DNA from: Sorangiineae bacterium NIC37A_2
GTDB taxonomy: Bacteria; Myxococcota_A; Polyangia; Polyangiales; Polyangiaceae
Length of the DNA: 64,000 bases
Assembly (NCBI GenBank): GCA_002085155.1
Contig: NASX01000006.1
Location: 102,919 to 166,918 of the forward strand
Direction of reading: 5' to 3'
The notes beneath the pieces are model-generated. The model saw only the letters and a program-made list of their open reading frames with translations, searched no databases and had not been told where the DNA came from. The translations under genes were made by a program, and so were the position numbers. This document shows, one piece after another, positions 53,577 to 63,186 of this stretch. Each line of letters starts with the position of its first letter. Position 1 is the stretch's first letter.

Positions 53577-53700
53577 GAACTACGCGCGAGGGTCCGGGAG
53601 ACAACCATCAGCGACCCGTGATACACCCCTCAGAGGCGAGCTCGATCATGCGGCACAACATCCCACACAGAGCCACCGCGAGGCTCCTTCGGAACGGACG

Positions 53701-54426
53701 ATGACGACCGAGAGCAAGGACGCATCCGTGCAGAGCGAGCACACAGCCATGGACGCATCGGTCCGAAGCGAGCTCGCCGTCGAGGCTCGACGTCTGCTGA
53801 CTCGGTACATCGAAGAGGTGGTGCTGCCGCTCGGACTCTGTCCTTGGGCGGTGGGTTCGCTCAGCTCCGGAAAGCTCCTGATCGAGCCAATTTGTGCTGG
53901 ATTCTTCGAAGAGCTGCCCGCGTCGCAGGCGGCCGCGTTCGCACAAGAAGTCCTCGCTGCGGCGAGTCAGGAGGAACGGATCGAGCTCGTCATGATCCCC
54001 TTCCCAGGTCTCCGCATGAGTCGGGTCGAGTTCGATGAGGTGGCGCGCTCCGTTCGGAAGCTCGATCGCGAAGGACGATTCGCGCTCGCCGCCTTCCACC
54101 CCGAAGGGACCCAAACGATTGCCTCCGCCGACCAGGCGGTGACCTTCTTGAGGCGCTCCCCCGACCCTATGCTCCAGGCGGTGCGCAGCGATGTGATTTC
54201 GAAAATCAATCCCGGCCAGGGCGAGGGAACGAGCTTTGTGTCCGCGCTCGAGATCGCGACCATGCTCGCCCAGGGGCCCAAAGAGTCGCTCCGCTCACGG
54301 ATTCTCAGCGCCAATTGGGCCACGCTGACGCGCCTCGGGGTGGAGGAAGTCGGCGCGCGCATCGAGAGCATCCATAGGGACAGGGACGCCACCTATCGGC
54401 GCATCTCAAGCAGGGGGAAAGCGTGA
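53701..54426 (+). CDS. DUF1415-family protein
   Basis: The 241-residue protein has the DUF1415 pattern: RYIEEVVLPLGLCPWA near residue 35-50, FAQEVLAAAS, LVMIPFPGLRMSR, REGRFALAAFHPEGTQ and QAVTFLRRSPDPMLQAVRSDVI. The function of the family is unknown. The ATG at 53701 is preceded by a region without a clear ribosome site. Its stop overlaps the GTG of the next gene (GTGA), so the two are co-translated. The N-terminal repeat (QSEHTAMDASVRSE) is extra. Confidence 0.75.
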   Translation: MTTESKDASVQSEHTAMDASVRSELAVEARRLLTRYIEEVVLPLGLCPWAVGSLSSGKLLIEPICAGFFEELPASQAAAFAQEVLAAASQEERIELVMIPFPGLRMSRVEFDEVARSVRKLDREGRFALAAFHPEGTQTIASADQAVTFLRRSPDPMLQAVRSDVISKINPGQGEGTSFVSALEIATMLAQGPKESLRSRILSANWATLTRLGVEEVGARIESIHRDRDATYRRISSRGKA

Positions 54427-56066
54427 ACACCGACAGTACGGCGAACCAAACCGTGATCCTTAGGCTCGAGAACTACAGCGTCTCCGCAGGAACAGGAGAG
54501 CGCCTTTTCGAAACGCCCCCTGTCTCAGCGACCATTCGCGCAGGCTCCGGACTCTTCTGGGCTGGGAAGATCGGAACGGGAAAGTCACTCATCGCTCAGG
54601 GGATCGCAGACCTCTTGCCTCCTTTTGCGCGGACGAGCGGTACGATGAAGCCGACGGCGCCCTCCGTCGCTCTCGTTCCCCAGGACCCCCGCCTGGTCGT
54701 TCTTCCTTCGGATACGCTTGCGAGCCTCGGACGGGTCACCCGCGCCGGCACCCCGAGCTCCCCCTCCCTCCTCGAGACCCTCGCTGAGCTCCACGTCGAC
54801 GCGGAGCGACTCCGACATGTACCCTTCCGAGATTGTTCGACGAGCGAACGCACGCGCATCCTGCTGGCCCTCGCCCTCGAGAGCGATCCTGACCTCGTCG
54901 TGATCGACGGCTGGGCCGAAGGGGCGAGCCCCTTCGAAGCCGAAAAGGTCCTCGAGCTCCTCGAGCGGCGGCGCCGACTCGGCACCGCATTTTTGATCTT
55001 CGGCCGCGAGACCCCTGCCGATCTCCCGGAAGCTTTCGAGGTCCGTCAGCTCTCGGGTCGCCCCACGTCTCACGCGGTCCCCCTCATCCGCCGCGTTCGA
55101 CACGACGAGACCCTCGATGCGAAACGGCCCAACCTGCTCGAGCTACGCAACGTGCGCGTAGCTCGCGGAAGATCAGGGGGAAGCGGCTCTGAGCGAGGGT
55201 ACCAAGCTGTGCGCGGGGTCAGCTTCTATCTGCGCGAGGGCGGCTCCCTTGCGCTCCTCGGTCCAGCGGGCAGCGGGAAGTCCGCCTTGCTCGAAGCGAT
55301 CTTCGGCGTGAGTTCACACCGCAGTGGTCGCATCCTCTTCGGAGGGCATGACATCCCCCCAGCGCTGGCAAGCGCACCACGCTTTCGAAAAGAGATGCAG
55401 CTCGCGCTCAAAGACGGCGCCGCAGCCCTCGACGGCCAGAAGACTGTTCGCCAGCTCCTCAGCGACGCCTATAAGATCGCCGGACAAAAGCCGGATGACC
55501 TCGAGACCTGGGTCTCCCGCCTCGGACTTCCGGAGCGAATCCTCGACCTTCCTGCCGATCACTTGAGCTCCGGTGAGTCGGCGCGCATCGCTCTCGCCCG
55601 CAGTCTCATCCCGAGACCCCGGCTGCTCCTGCTCGACGCGCCGAGAACCCTCGGGCTCACCACCGACGACGGCGCGCTCCTGTCCGTCCTGCTCGGAGAA
55701 CGCGAGCGAGGGATGAGCCTGCTTGTTGCGACGAGTGACCCTTCGATCGCCGCCTCTCTTTGTGACCACGTAGCGATGATCTTTGCTGGCGTCGTCGTGG
55801 AAGTTGGTCCGGCTGCTCGTGTCCTCGAGGCGCCTGCGCATCCGGCGACCCTCGACTACCTCGAAGGCTCTTCTCGGCCCATTCCCCAAAACGCCTGGGA
55901 ACCCGGGTGCGCTTACACGGCGGCCTGCCGCTCGCGCGAGGTCGGTCGCTGTGACGTCGTGCGTCCGCGGCTCGAAGCTCTCTCTCTGCCAGAAACCGGA
56001 GAACGGAGGCGCATCGCCTGCCATTTTCCGCTCCGAGGCGCGTTCCCCGAAAAGCCCGAGGCATAA
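54423..56066 (+). CDS. Double ABC ATPase of the DppD/DppF type with degenerate catalytic motifs
   Basis: The 547-residue protein is a fusion of two nucleotide-binding domains like the oligopeptide/nickel importers, ending with the oligo-HPY-type Cys cluster (GCAYTAACRSREVGRC...ACHFP). NBD1 (about 10-225) has GKIGTGKS (48-55), a poor signature CSTSERTR and VVIDGWAEG, with Gly where the catalytic Glu should be. NBD2 (about 240-500) has GPAGSGKS, signature LSSGESARI, LLLLDAPRTL (Ala for the catalytic Glu, near residue 405) and TSDPS instead of a switch His. No permease or binding-protein gene is next to it. It probably binds nucleotide without normal hydrolysis. Confidence 0.8.
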   Translation: MNTDSTANQTVILRLENYSVSAGTGERLFETPPVSATIRAGSGLFWAGKIGTGKSLIAQGIADLLPPFARTSGTMKPTAPSVALVPQDPRLVVLPSDTLASLGRVTRAGTPSSPSLLETLAELHVDAERLRHVPFRDCSTSERTRILLALALESDPDLVVIDGWAEGASPFEAEKVLELLERRRRLGTAFLIFGRETPADLPEAFEVRQLSGRPTSHAVPLIRRVRHDETLDAKRPNLLELRNVRVARGRSGGSGSERGYQAVRGVSFYLREGGSLALLGPAGSGKSALLEAIFGVSSHRSGRILFGGHDIPPALASAPRFRKEMQLALKDGAAALDGQKTVRQLLSDAYKIAGQKPDDLETWVSRLGLPERILDLPADHLSSGESARIALARSLIPRPRLLLLDAPRTLGLTTDDGALLSVLLGERERGMSLLVATSDPSIAASLCDHVAMIFAGVVVEVGPAARVLEAPAHPATLDYLEGSSRPIPQNAWEPGCAYTAACRSREVGRCDVVRPRLEALSLPETGERRRIACHFPLRGAFPEKPEA

Positions 56067-56119
56067 CTCTCGAGCCGCGCACCGCTCTGCTGCGCGCACC
56101 GCTCTGCGCGCACCCCTCG

Positions 56120-57217
56120 TCAGATCACCCGATGGACCCAGCCGTGCTCGTCGGGACGACGGCCGTACTGAATGTCGAGAAGACGCTGCCGCAGCTCAGC
56201 CGCAATCGGTCCAGTCTCGCCGCCGTGGATCAAAAACGATCCGGAGTCGGACTTCACCTCGCCGACCGGCGTGATGACCGCCGCAGTGCCACAAGCGAAG
56301 ACCTCCGTGATCTCCCCGCGGTCCACGCCACGACGCCAATCGTCAACAGTGATCGTTCCCTCTTCGGTCGCGTAGCCAAGGTCGGCCGCCAGCGTGAGCA
56401 GACTGTCGCGGGTGATACCCGGGAGGAGACTTCCGGTCAGGCGGGGGGTCACGAGACGCGCGCTCTTGCCGGAGCCGTAGACGAAGAACAGGTTCATGCC
56501 GCCCATCTCTTCGACGTCCGTACGCTTGACCGCGTCGAGCCAGACCACCTGGTCACAACCAGCGAGGTTCGCTTGCCGCTGAGCCACCAAGCTCGCTGCG
56601 TAGTTTCCAGCGCACTTGGTGTCGCCCGTGCCACCGGGAGCGGCGCGCACGTAGTTCTTCGAGATCCACACCGACACCGGCCGAACCCCCTTCGGGAAGT
56701 ACGCACCCGACGGTGATGCGATCAGGAGAAAGAGGTATTCCCGCGCGGGACGAACGCCGAGCGCCGCCTCGGTCGCGATCATGAGCGGACGCAGGTAGAG
56801 GCTCTCACCGTCGCGACGAGGAACCCAATGTTGGTCCTGCTGGATCAACAAATCCGCAGCTTGCACGAAGACGTCTTCCGGGAGGCTCGGCATCGCGAGC
56901 CGTTCGGCGGAGCTCTGAAAGCGACGAGCGTTCGCGTCGGGCCTGAAGGTAGCGACGCCACCTCCCTCCTGCGAAAATGCCTTGAAGCCTTCGAAGATCG
57001 CTTGGCCGTAGTGGAAAACGCTCGCCGCCGGATCGAGTGAAATCGATTGGTAGGGTTCGACGCGCGCGTCGTGCCAACCTACCCCTTCCACATAACGGAT
57101 CTGCACCATGTGCTCGGTGAAGAGTCGACCGAAGCCCAAGTTCTTCAGACGTTCCTCGCGCGTTTCGGGCGAGACGGGATTCGGATTCGGCGTAATGGAG
57201 AAGGAGAGGGCAGACAT
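56120..57217 (-). CDS. ilvE: Branched-chain-amino-acid aminotransferase
   Basis: The 365-residue PLP enzyme moves amino groups between glutamate and branched-chain oxo acids. YGQAIFEGFKAF and DANARRFQSSAERLAMP start the fold IV; LYLRPLMIATEAALGV, the PLP lysine K201 in GDTKCAGNYAASL, EEMGGMNLFFV, GITRDSLLTLA and CGTAAVITPVG complete it. It is the long type (ilvE/BCAT eukaryote-like). It follows a lipoprotein gene by 43 bases. Confidence 0.93.
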   Translation of the reverse strand: MSALSFSITPNPNPVSPETREERLKNLGFGRLFTEHMVQIRYVEGVGWHDARVEPYQSISLDPAASVFHYGQAIFEGFKAFSQEGGGVATFRPDANARRFQSSAERLAMPSLPEDVFVQAADLLIQQDQHWVPRRDGESLYLRPLMIATEAALGVRPAREYLFLLIASPSGAYFPKGVRPVSVWISKNYVRAAPGGTGDTKCAGNYAASLVAQRQANLAGCDQVVWLDAVKRTDVEEMGGMNLFFVYGSGKSARLVTPRLTGSLLPGITRDSLLTLAADLGYATEEGTITVDDWRRGVDRGEITEVFACGTAAVITPVGEVKSDSGSFLIHGGETGPIAAELRQRLLDIQYGRRPDEHGWVHRVI

Positions 57218-57260
57218 TTTCAGAGATGCGGGATGCCTCGAATTGTACCTCGGGGCATAG

Positions 57261-58511
57261 TCATTGTGGGGCCGCTGCGCCAGTACCGCAGGAAATCAGG
57301 TCGATCCTTATCGTCTCGGCGCCCCCCTCCCGACGCTCGATGACCAAACCTCCCCCTGCTGCGCCGAGCACCTCGACGCCCAAGAGCGCGGGCTCCGGCC
57401 GAAGCATGAGCGGCGCGCCTGTAAGTCCGACTCCAAGCAGGCTCGCCCCATCTCGCGCCGTCGCCAAAATCCACGGGGTCCCCCCGTTGTCAAAGAGGAG
57501 AGGCAGCCCGACGATCGTCTCCTCCGGCCGAGCCTGGATCGCGACGGATCCCGAAGCTGTCACATGACGAAACGTTGGTGCGGGTGCGCTGTCGTCTCTC
57601 GACACGACCCAAAGGGCCTCCCCTGCGCCCGTAGCGGAGAACTCAAGGTTCGGGGCCGGCGACGTCAAATCGAGGGGCTGGGCCAGCGGCGCGCAGTCCT
57701 CACCGAGCCTCTGAACTCGCAGGATCTCGGGAGGCGCCGCGACCAATCCGCCATCGGTCTCGGGAACTCCCTCGTTGCCCTTGGAAACAATGGACGCCCA
57801 GAGAAGCCAGTATCCACCGGGCGCAGGCAGGAGCAGAGGACGGGCCGCGTCGTCCTCGGGAGGCGAAACGCGGCGCGGAGCGCCGATCGGCGCGAGGGAT
57901 ACTGCATCCCGTCGCGCGCAATACACGCTCCCTTTGTCCTTTTTCTTCGGATCGCTCGAATCCCAAACCAAAAGGACCTGATTGCCCCGGGCCGCGAGCT
58001 CCAAGCTCTCCAGGGGCCGAAAGTTCGTCTCGACTTCCGCCACACTTCCCACGCGAAACCCTTCCCCTTCGGGCACGACGGCGGCGAGCGCGATGCGTTT
58101 TCCTCCCGCATCCCGATCGAGCCAAGCGAGAGTGAGTCCCCCGGAATGACCCGCAAGCTTCGGAGGCTCGTCACCCCCGTAAACGCGCTCCAGAGAGACA
58201 TCGCGGGTCGTGGTCCCCTGACGAACGTAGACGCGGATCCGATGCTCCTTCTCTCCTTCTAGGGCTGAAACAGCGAACCCGTCCCGAAAAGGCGCGCTTA
58301 CGCCCGTTTCGAGCCCGCGACCTCCCGACAGCAGCGCAAACTTTGCTCCCGGGACACTTTGGCAGCTCGACGCACCACGCTCGCCGACCTCAGGAGGCTC
58401 CACTTCCTTGGGCTGCGTCTTGTCGTCTTCGTCGAGTTTCGGCTCCGATCTCTTGCAGCCGCTCCCAAGGAGGCAGATCCCGAATCCGAGCGCTAGGAGA
58501 TGCCGCCTCAT
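57261..58511 (-). CDS. Lipoprotein of unknown function, beta-propeller-like
   Basis: The 416-residue protein has a lipoprotein signal (LGFGICLLGSGC), a charged linker (about 22-45), and then repeating segments with WLDRDAGGKRIALAAVV, VLLVWDSSDPKKKDKG, YWLLWASIVS and GEALWVVSRDD, each ending in a beta strand with a Trp, the look of a beta-propeller. A late Cys (ISCGTG) may form a disulfide. I do not recognise a named family. It is followed by ilvE, 43 bases away. Confidence 0.7.
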   Translation of the reverse strand: MRRHLLALGFGICLLGSGCKRSEPKLDEDDKTQPKEVEPPEVGERGASSCQSVPGAKFALLSGGRGLETGVSAPFRDGFAVSALEGEKEHRIRVYVRQGTTTRDVSLERVYGGDEPPKLAGHSGGLTLAWLDRDAGGKRIALAAVVPEGEGFRVGSVAEVETNFRPLESLELAARGNQVLLVWDSSDPKKKDKGSVYCARRDAVSLAPIGAPRRVSPPEDDAARPLLLPAPGGYWLLWASIVSKGNEGVPETDGGLVAAPPEILRVQRLGEDCAPLAQPLDLTSPAPNLEFSATGAGEALWVVSRDDSAPAPTFRHVTASGSVAIQARPEETIVGLPLLFDNGGTPWILATARDGASLLGVGLTGAPLMLRPEPALLGVEVLGAAGGGLVIERREGGAETIRIDLISCGTGAAAPQ

Positions 58512-58619
58512 TTCGCAGGTTTGTTACACGACCCGCTCCCCCTTGCGAAGGGCCCGCTCGCGTCTACCCTCCGGTTGGTCATACCACTCGCCCCTCCGGC
58601 ACCCCTTCATCTCGCCCGG

Positions 58620-61241
58620 ATGTCTTCTACTCCTCCCCCCCGCCCCTACTCGCCGAACGCGCTGCTCTCGGCGATCTACGGTCGCGTCTTCGAACGGATC
58701 CAGGTCGAAGACGGCTGGGCCGACGAGATACGCCGTCACGCCGAAAACGCGAGCGTCCTCTATGTCTTGCCGAATCTGAATTGGCTCGACTTCCTCGCGC
58801 TCGACTATCTGACGAAGCGGCACGGTCTGCCTCGAATTCGCTTCGTCAACGATTTGGGACTGTGGTTCCTGAATCCGGAGGGACCGACAGTGCGCGGCTG
58901 GGGCCTGCTCAACATGCTCCTGCCGCCCATGCGCAAGCAGCCAGCCGCCGAGCTGAAGCAGGCACTCGAAATGGGAGGAAGTGCTGCCCTTTTTCTGAAG
59001 CGCCCTCTGAGCGTCCTCGACGTCGGCTCGAGCGCCTCCGGTGGACGGGGAGTTCAGGAGGGAGACGAGCTCGTCCGCACCATCGTGCAGACGCAGCGCG
59101 AAGGGAAACGATCCCTCGTCCTCGTGCCTCTCGTCTTCCTTTGGTCCAAGTCGCCGAACCGACTTGAAGCGGGTCCCGTCGATTTTGTCCTCGGCTCGCG
59201 CACCTGGCCGACTCCGACGCGGGCCCTCGCTCAGCTCCTCGCAAACCTCGAGCACGTCTCGATGCGCATGGGGGAGCCGATCGACCTCCAAGAGTTCATG
59301 CGCGTGCACGGGGGTCAGCCCGACAACGTGCTCGTACGTCGCATCACCTACATGACGCTGCGCCGCCTCGAGCGCGAGCGACGCGCCATGGTGGGGCCGG
59401 TACAGAAATCCCCGGCCCGCGTCCGCAATGAAATCCTCCGCAGTCCGCGGCTCCGCAGCGTGATCGCCGATCTCTCCGGCGGGACGCCCGAGGGTCTGAA
59501 GCAGAAGACCTCCGAAGCCGAAAAGATGCTCGCGGAGCTCCAAGCCACTCCTTCGCCCGACGTGGTCAAAGCCATGGGCATCCTGCTCGGCTGGGGCTTC
59601 AGCAGGATCTATCGGGGCATCGATTTCGTTCCTTCCGACGTGGAACGAGTGAAGCAGGCGGCCCGTGACGGTGCTCTCGTCATCTTGCCGAGTCACAAGA
59701 GCCACATCGACTACCTCGTCGTCAGCTACTTTTTCTATCAGCAAAACCTCGCGGTTCCGCTCATCGCCGCCGGCGACAACCTGAACTTCCAGCCGGTCGG
59801 TCCGATCTTCCGCAGGGCAGGCGCCTTCTTCATCCGGCGCAGCTTCCGCGGCGACCGACTCTATCCCGCCGTCGTTGACGCCTATATCCGCAGGCTCATC
59901 CGTGACGGCTATCCGATGGAGCTCTTCCTCGAAGGCGGTCGGAGCCGGACCGGAAAGCTGCTGGAACCGAAGTACGGCCTGCTCAGTATGATCGTCGACG
60001 GAGCACTCGGTGTGCCGGAACAGAAGGTCTACTTCGTCCCCTTGAGCATCGGCTACGAGCGAGTGATCGAAGCCGACAGCTTCCAACGCGAGCTGACCGG
60101 CGGCGAGAAGAAGAAGGAGGACGCCACCGACCTCTTGAGTGCGCGCGAAGTGCTCCAGCACCGTTACGGGCGCATCAATCTCCAGTTTGGCAATCTGCTC
60201 ACCATTGAAGACATCTGTCGCGAGCTCGGGGTTGCGCGCGAAGATCTGACGCGTCCGGCCAAGCGTCGCGCCTTCGTGACCCGCTTGGGCAACCGCGTGA
60301 TGGACGAAGTGAACCGCGTCACGGCGGTCACCCCCGGCGCATTGACCGCCCTGGCTTTGCTCGGCGGTCCCCCCGACGCTCAGCCTGAATCAGACATCAT
60401 CCTCTTCTGTGAGCGCGCCCTCACGGTGCTTAGCCGTCTCGGCGCCCGTATCACCTCGCCGACCACCCTGGGCCCCGGCAAGCTCCGGGTGGCTTCGATC
60501 CGAGAGGCGCTGCAAATGTTCGTGGAGGCCGACTTGGCTCGGGCGCGGGCCGTTCCCGGTGGAACCAAGGTCTACTCCGTCGTCGACGAGCGCCGCATCC
60601 AGCTCGACACTTCCAAGAACATCATCATCCACTTCTTCGTGGAGCGCGGCCTGATCGCCGCCTCCATGTCACGAAGCCCGGGAGGCTTGCCGCTGCCGAC
60701 CGAAGAGCAAGCGCTCTCCGAGCGAGTCCGCTACCTCTCCAAGCTCTTCAAACATGAGTTCCGCTTCCGCGCAGACGCAGCCTTCGAAGAGATCTTCTCG
60801 TCGGCTCTCGAGTCGCTGATCAAGGACGGCCACCTCACCCGTGAGGGACAGCTCATCTCCGTGGGCCCCGGTGAGCTCGGCTGGAGCGGAGATCAGTGGC
60901 TCCGCTTCTACACGGACACGCTCCGCAGCTTCATCGAAGCTTACCTGATCGCCGCGCGGGCCCTTGAGCTTCTCCTCAGCGGGCAGCTATCGGAGAAAGA
61001 GTTCATCAAAGAGGCGCTCGCGCTCGGTGAGACTCTTTATAGTACCCGAGCCATCCTGCGCCGTGAGGCGATCAGCAAGCCGGCGCTCCAGAATGCGCTC
61101 CACGCATTCTCAGAGCTCGGCTACGTCCGCGCCCGCAGTGAAAAATGGGAGCTCACCCACGACTACGCCCATCCCGAGGCGCTCCACAACATCGCGAACT
61201 CGATCGCCGCGTTTTTGACCGGGGCGCACACGACTCCATGA
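58620..61241 (+). CDS. plsB: Glycerol-3-phosphate 1-O-acyltransferase PlsB
   Basis: The 873-residue membrane enzyme puts the first acyl chain on glycerol 3-phosphate. Its catalytic HX4D is H359 to D364 in LPSHKSHIDYLVV, followed by GPIFRRAGAFFIRRSFRGDRLY, ELFLEGGRSRTGKLLEPKYG and YFVPLSIGYERVIE. A long N-terminal helical part with a second acyltransferase-like fold (RHAENASVLYVLPNLNWLDFL) is typical. The ATG at 58620 is chosen; longer frames add a Leu/Pro-rich lead. Its stop overlaps the mepA ATG. Confidence 0.93.
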   Translation: MSSTPPPRPYSPNALLSAIYGRVFERIQVEDGWADEIRRHAENASVLYVLPNLNWLDFLALDYLTKRHGLPRIRFVNDLGLWFLNPEGPTVRGWGLLNMLLPPMRKQPAAELKQALEMGGSAALFLKRPLSVLDVGSSASGGRGVQEGDELVRTIVQTQREGKRSLVLVPLVFLWSKSPNRLEAGPVDFVLGSRTWPTPTRALAQLLANLEHVSMRMGEPIDLQEFMRVHGGQPDNVLVRRITYMTLRRLERERRAMVGPVQKSPARVRNEILRSPRLRSVIADLSGGTPEGLKQKTSEAEKMLAELQATPSPDVVKAMGILLGWGFSRIYRGIDFVPSDVERVKQAARDGALVILPSHKSHIDYLVVSYFFYQQNLAVPLIAAGDNLNFQPVGPIFRRAGAFFIRRSFRGDRLYPAVVDAYIRRLIRDGYPMELFLEGGRSRTGKLLEPKYGLLSMIVDGALGVPEQKVYFVPLSIGYERVIEADSFQRELTGGEKKKEDATDLLSAREVLQHRYGRINLQFGNLLTIEDICRELGVAREDLTRPAKRRAFVTRLGNRVMDEVNRVTAVTPGALTALALLGGPPDAQPESDIILFCERALTVLSRLGARITSPTTLGPGKLRVASIREALQMFVEADLARARAVPGGTKVYSVVDERRIQLDTSKNIIIHFFVERGLIAASMSRSPGGLPLPTEEQALSERVRYLSKLFKHEFRFRADAAFEEIFSSALESLIKDGHLTREGQLISVGPGELGWSGDQWLRFYTDTLRSFIEAYLIAARALELLLSGQLSEKEFIKEALALGETLYSTRAILRREAISKPALQNALHAFSELGYVRARSEKWELTHDYAHPEALHNIANSIAAFLTGAHTTP

Positions 61242-62155
61242 TGTCCTTGCTCCGAAGCTCTGCCCGAACCCTCCTCGGGGCTGCCTTAGGCTCCCTCGCC
61301 TGCGGCTGCATGGCGAGCCCCACCCCGCTTGTCCCCTCCCTCGGCGGCAGCGTCGGCGTCCCTCACCAAGGAGTGCTCACCGAGTCCCTCGAGCTCCCCA
61401 ATGGCGGGCCGGGTTTTCGCCGCTATCGCCCCCATGGCACGGCCCATTTTGGTCTCCCTCGCCTGGTGCGGGGCCTCGAACAAGCCGCCCTCACCGTCGC
61501 CCAGGAGCGTCCCGGTGAAGCGCGCCTCGTGATCGGCGACCTTTCGGGCGAAACCGGCGGCAAAATCCCCCGCCACAATTCCCACCGCACCGGGCGCGAC
61601 GTCGATCTGCTCTTCTACATGGTGAGCCCGGAAGGCATTCCCGTCGAAAACCCCGGGTTCATCTCGCTCGGCCCCGACGGCTTCGTCAAGCTCCAAGACG
61701 GGCGTTATCTCCGCCTCGACATCGAGCGACAGTGGCTCCTCATCCGCACGCTCCTCAGCGATCCAGAGCTCCGGGTCCAGTTCCTTTTCATCAGTCGCGA
61801 TCTCGAGGCACTCATCATCCAATACGCGCTCGCGAAAGAGACCGACCTCGAGCTCGTCTCTCGCGCGCAGACCGTAATGGTCCAGCCGGTCGATTCGCTC
61901 CCTCACGACGACCACATCCACATGAGAATCGCCTGCGCTCCGGAAGAAGCGGTCGGCGGGTGCATGGGTGGGGGGCCTCACTGGAGCTGGCTGCCACCTC
62001 TGCCCGAGGCTGACCTGAGCGAAGAGGAGCTCGTCTCCTTGGTTGCACAGACCGATCCGTTCCCTACCCTCGAACGCTCGGGAAATGAACCAGAGGCGAG
62101 CGCCGAGGCGAAACGTTCCGAGGGAGAGGTCTCGCTCACGTCCCCTCACGGATAA
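61238..62155 (+). CDS. mepA: Penicillin-insensitive murein endopeptidase, MepA-like
   Basis: The 305-residue zinc peptidase cuts D-Ala-mDAP cross-links. IGDLSGETGGKIPRHNSHRTG with RDVDLLF supplies a Zn His and Asp, and SLPHDDHIHMRIAC the other His ligands. An N-terminal hydrophobic segment with a lipobox-like LACGC suggests lipoprotein attachment. A Ser/Glu-rich tail of about 45 residues follows. It overlaps plsB by four bases and is 22 bases from the methyltransferase. Confidence 0.88.
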   Translation: MMSLLRSSARTLLGAALGSLACGCMASPTPLVPSLGGSVGVPHQGVLTESLELPNGGPGFRRYRPHGTAHFGLPRLVRGLEQAALTVAQERPGEARLVIGDLSGETGGKIPRHNSHRTGRDVDLLFYMVSPEGIPVENPGFISLGPDGFVKLQDGRYLRLDIERQWLLIRTLLSDPELRVQFLFISRDLEALIIQYALAKETDLELVSRAQTVMVQPVDSLPHDDHIHMRIACAPEEAVGGCMGGGPHWSWLPPLPEADLSEEELVSLVAQTDPFPTLERSGNEPEASAEAKRSEGEVSLTSPHG

Positions 62156-62177
62156 AGAGCAGAGAGGACTCTCCTCG

Positions 62178-63089
62178 ATGACCTCCGAAGCTCCGAGCGC
62201 CACCGTACACCAGGGCGACTGCCTGAGTGTCCTGCCCACCCTTGTGAGCGGAGGCGCGCGCTTTGATCTGATCTATGTGGACCCGCCTTATAATGCCGGG
62301 GGAAAGCGTGGAGCGCGCGTCGAACAGGGCGAGAGGGTCCACGGTCCGACAGCGTACGAAGATCATTGGGGCGGGCGCGACGCTTTCATCTCGATGCTCC
62401 GGCCGCGCCTCGCGGAGATGCGCGCTGCGCTCAGCAGTGTCGGCTCGCTCTGGGTCCACCTCGACCACCGGACCGTTCATGAAACCAAGGTCCTGCTCGA
62501 CGAAATCTTCGGCCCCCAGTCGTTCCAAGGCGAGGTCATCTGGGTCCCGGGCAATGGCGGACGAAAACGACGCGGCCTCAGCGTCACTCACCAAACCATC
62601 CTCGTCTACTCGAAGACGCGCGACTTCATCTACAACATCCACGACCCGGAGCTTCGCGAACCCTACGCCGAGACCAGTCAACGGATGCATTTTACTCAGA
62701 CCGATCCCAGCGGACGCCGCTATCGGGAGCGAACACTCGGCGGAAAGACCTACCGCTACTTTCTCGATGAAGGGCGGCAACGGGGGAGCGTTTGGACCGA
62801 TATCCCCGCCATGAGCGCTAACACGCCGCTCCGGCGCGAGACCACGGGGTACCCCACACAGAAACCCGTGGCGCTCCTCGAGCGCATCATCAAGGCCGCC
62901 TCAAAGCCCGAAAGCCTGGTCCTGGACCCGATGTGCGGCTCCGGGACGACCCTTTTCGCCGCGCTCCGCCTGGGTCGTAATTGCGTGGGGATTGACCAGA
63001 GCCCCCTCGCTTGCCAGATCACGACCCGGAGGATTCGAGAATTTTCCACCGCGGGGAGAGAAGAAGTGCACTCAGGGGAAGCACCCTGA
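62178..63089 (+). CDS. Orphan DNA methyltransferase (N4-cytosine/N6-adenine, beta class)
   Basis: The 303-residue enzyme has the beta-group order: the catalytic DPPY (residues 35-38) in IYVDPPYNAG comes first and the SAM motif LVLDPMCGSGTTLFAALRLGR late (about 260-280), with TGYPTQKPVALLERI in between. A target-recognition region lies at about 90-230. No restriction endonuclease gene flanks it, so it is an orphan that may act in regulation, as CcrM or Dam do. The ATG at 62178 is used; the longer frame starts inside mepA. Confidence 0.85.
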   Translation: MTSEAPSATVHQGDCLSVLPTLVSGGARFDLIYVDPPYNAGGKRGARVEQGERVHGPTAYEDHWGGRDAFISMLRPRLAEMRAALSSVGSLWVHLDHRTVHETKVLLDEIFGPQSFQGEVIWVPGNGGRKRRGLSVTHQTILVYSKTRDFIYNIHDPELREPYAETSQRMHFTQTDPSGRRYRERTLGGKTYRYFLDEGRQRGSVWTDIPAMSANTPLRRETTGYPTQKPVALLERIIKAASKPESLVLDPMCGSGTTLFAALRLGRNCVGIDQSPLACQITTRRIREFSTAGREEVHSGEAP

Positions 63090-63186
63090 GCTCACTTCCG
63101 TAGAGCCTGCTCATCTGGCCCTGTCTGCCCTCGGCTCGTCAAAACTGGACTGTTCCTCTTCATCTCGCACAGAAGGACCTCATATT

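Noticed and set aside
53209..53700. Upstream extension of the DUF1415 gene
   Set aside because: The extension is the antisense of the H1-like gene (Trp/Pro/Ser-rich) and is not part of the family.
56067..56119. Short direct repeat GCGCACCGCTCTGC before ilvE end
   Set aside because: Two copies only, low complexity, with no link to a mobile element.
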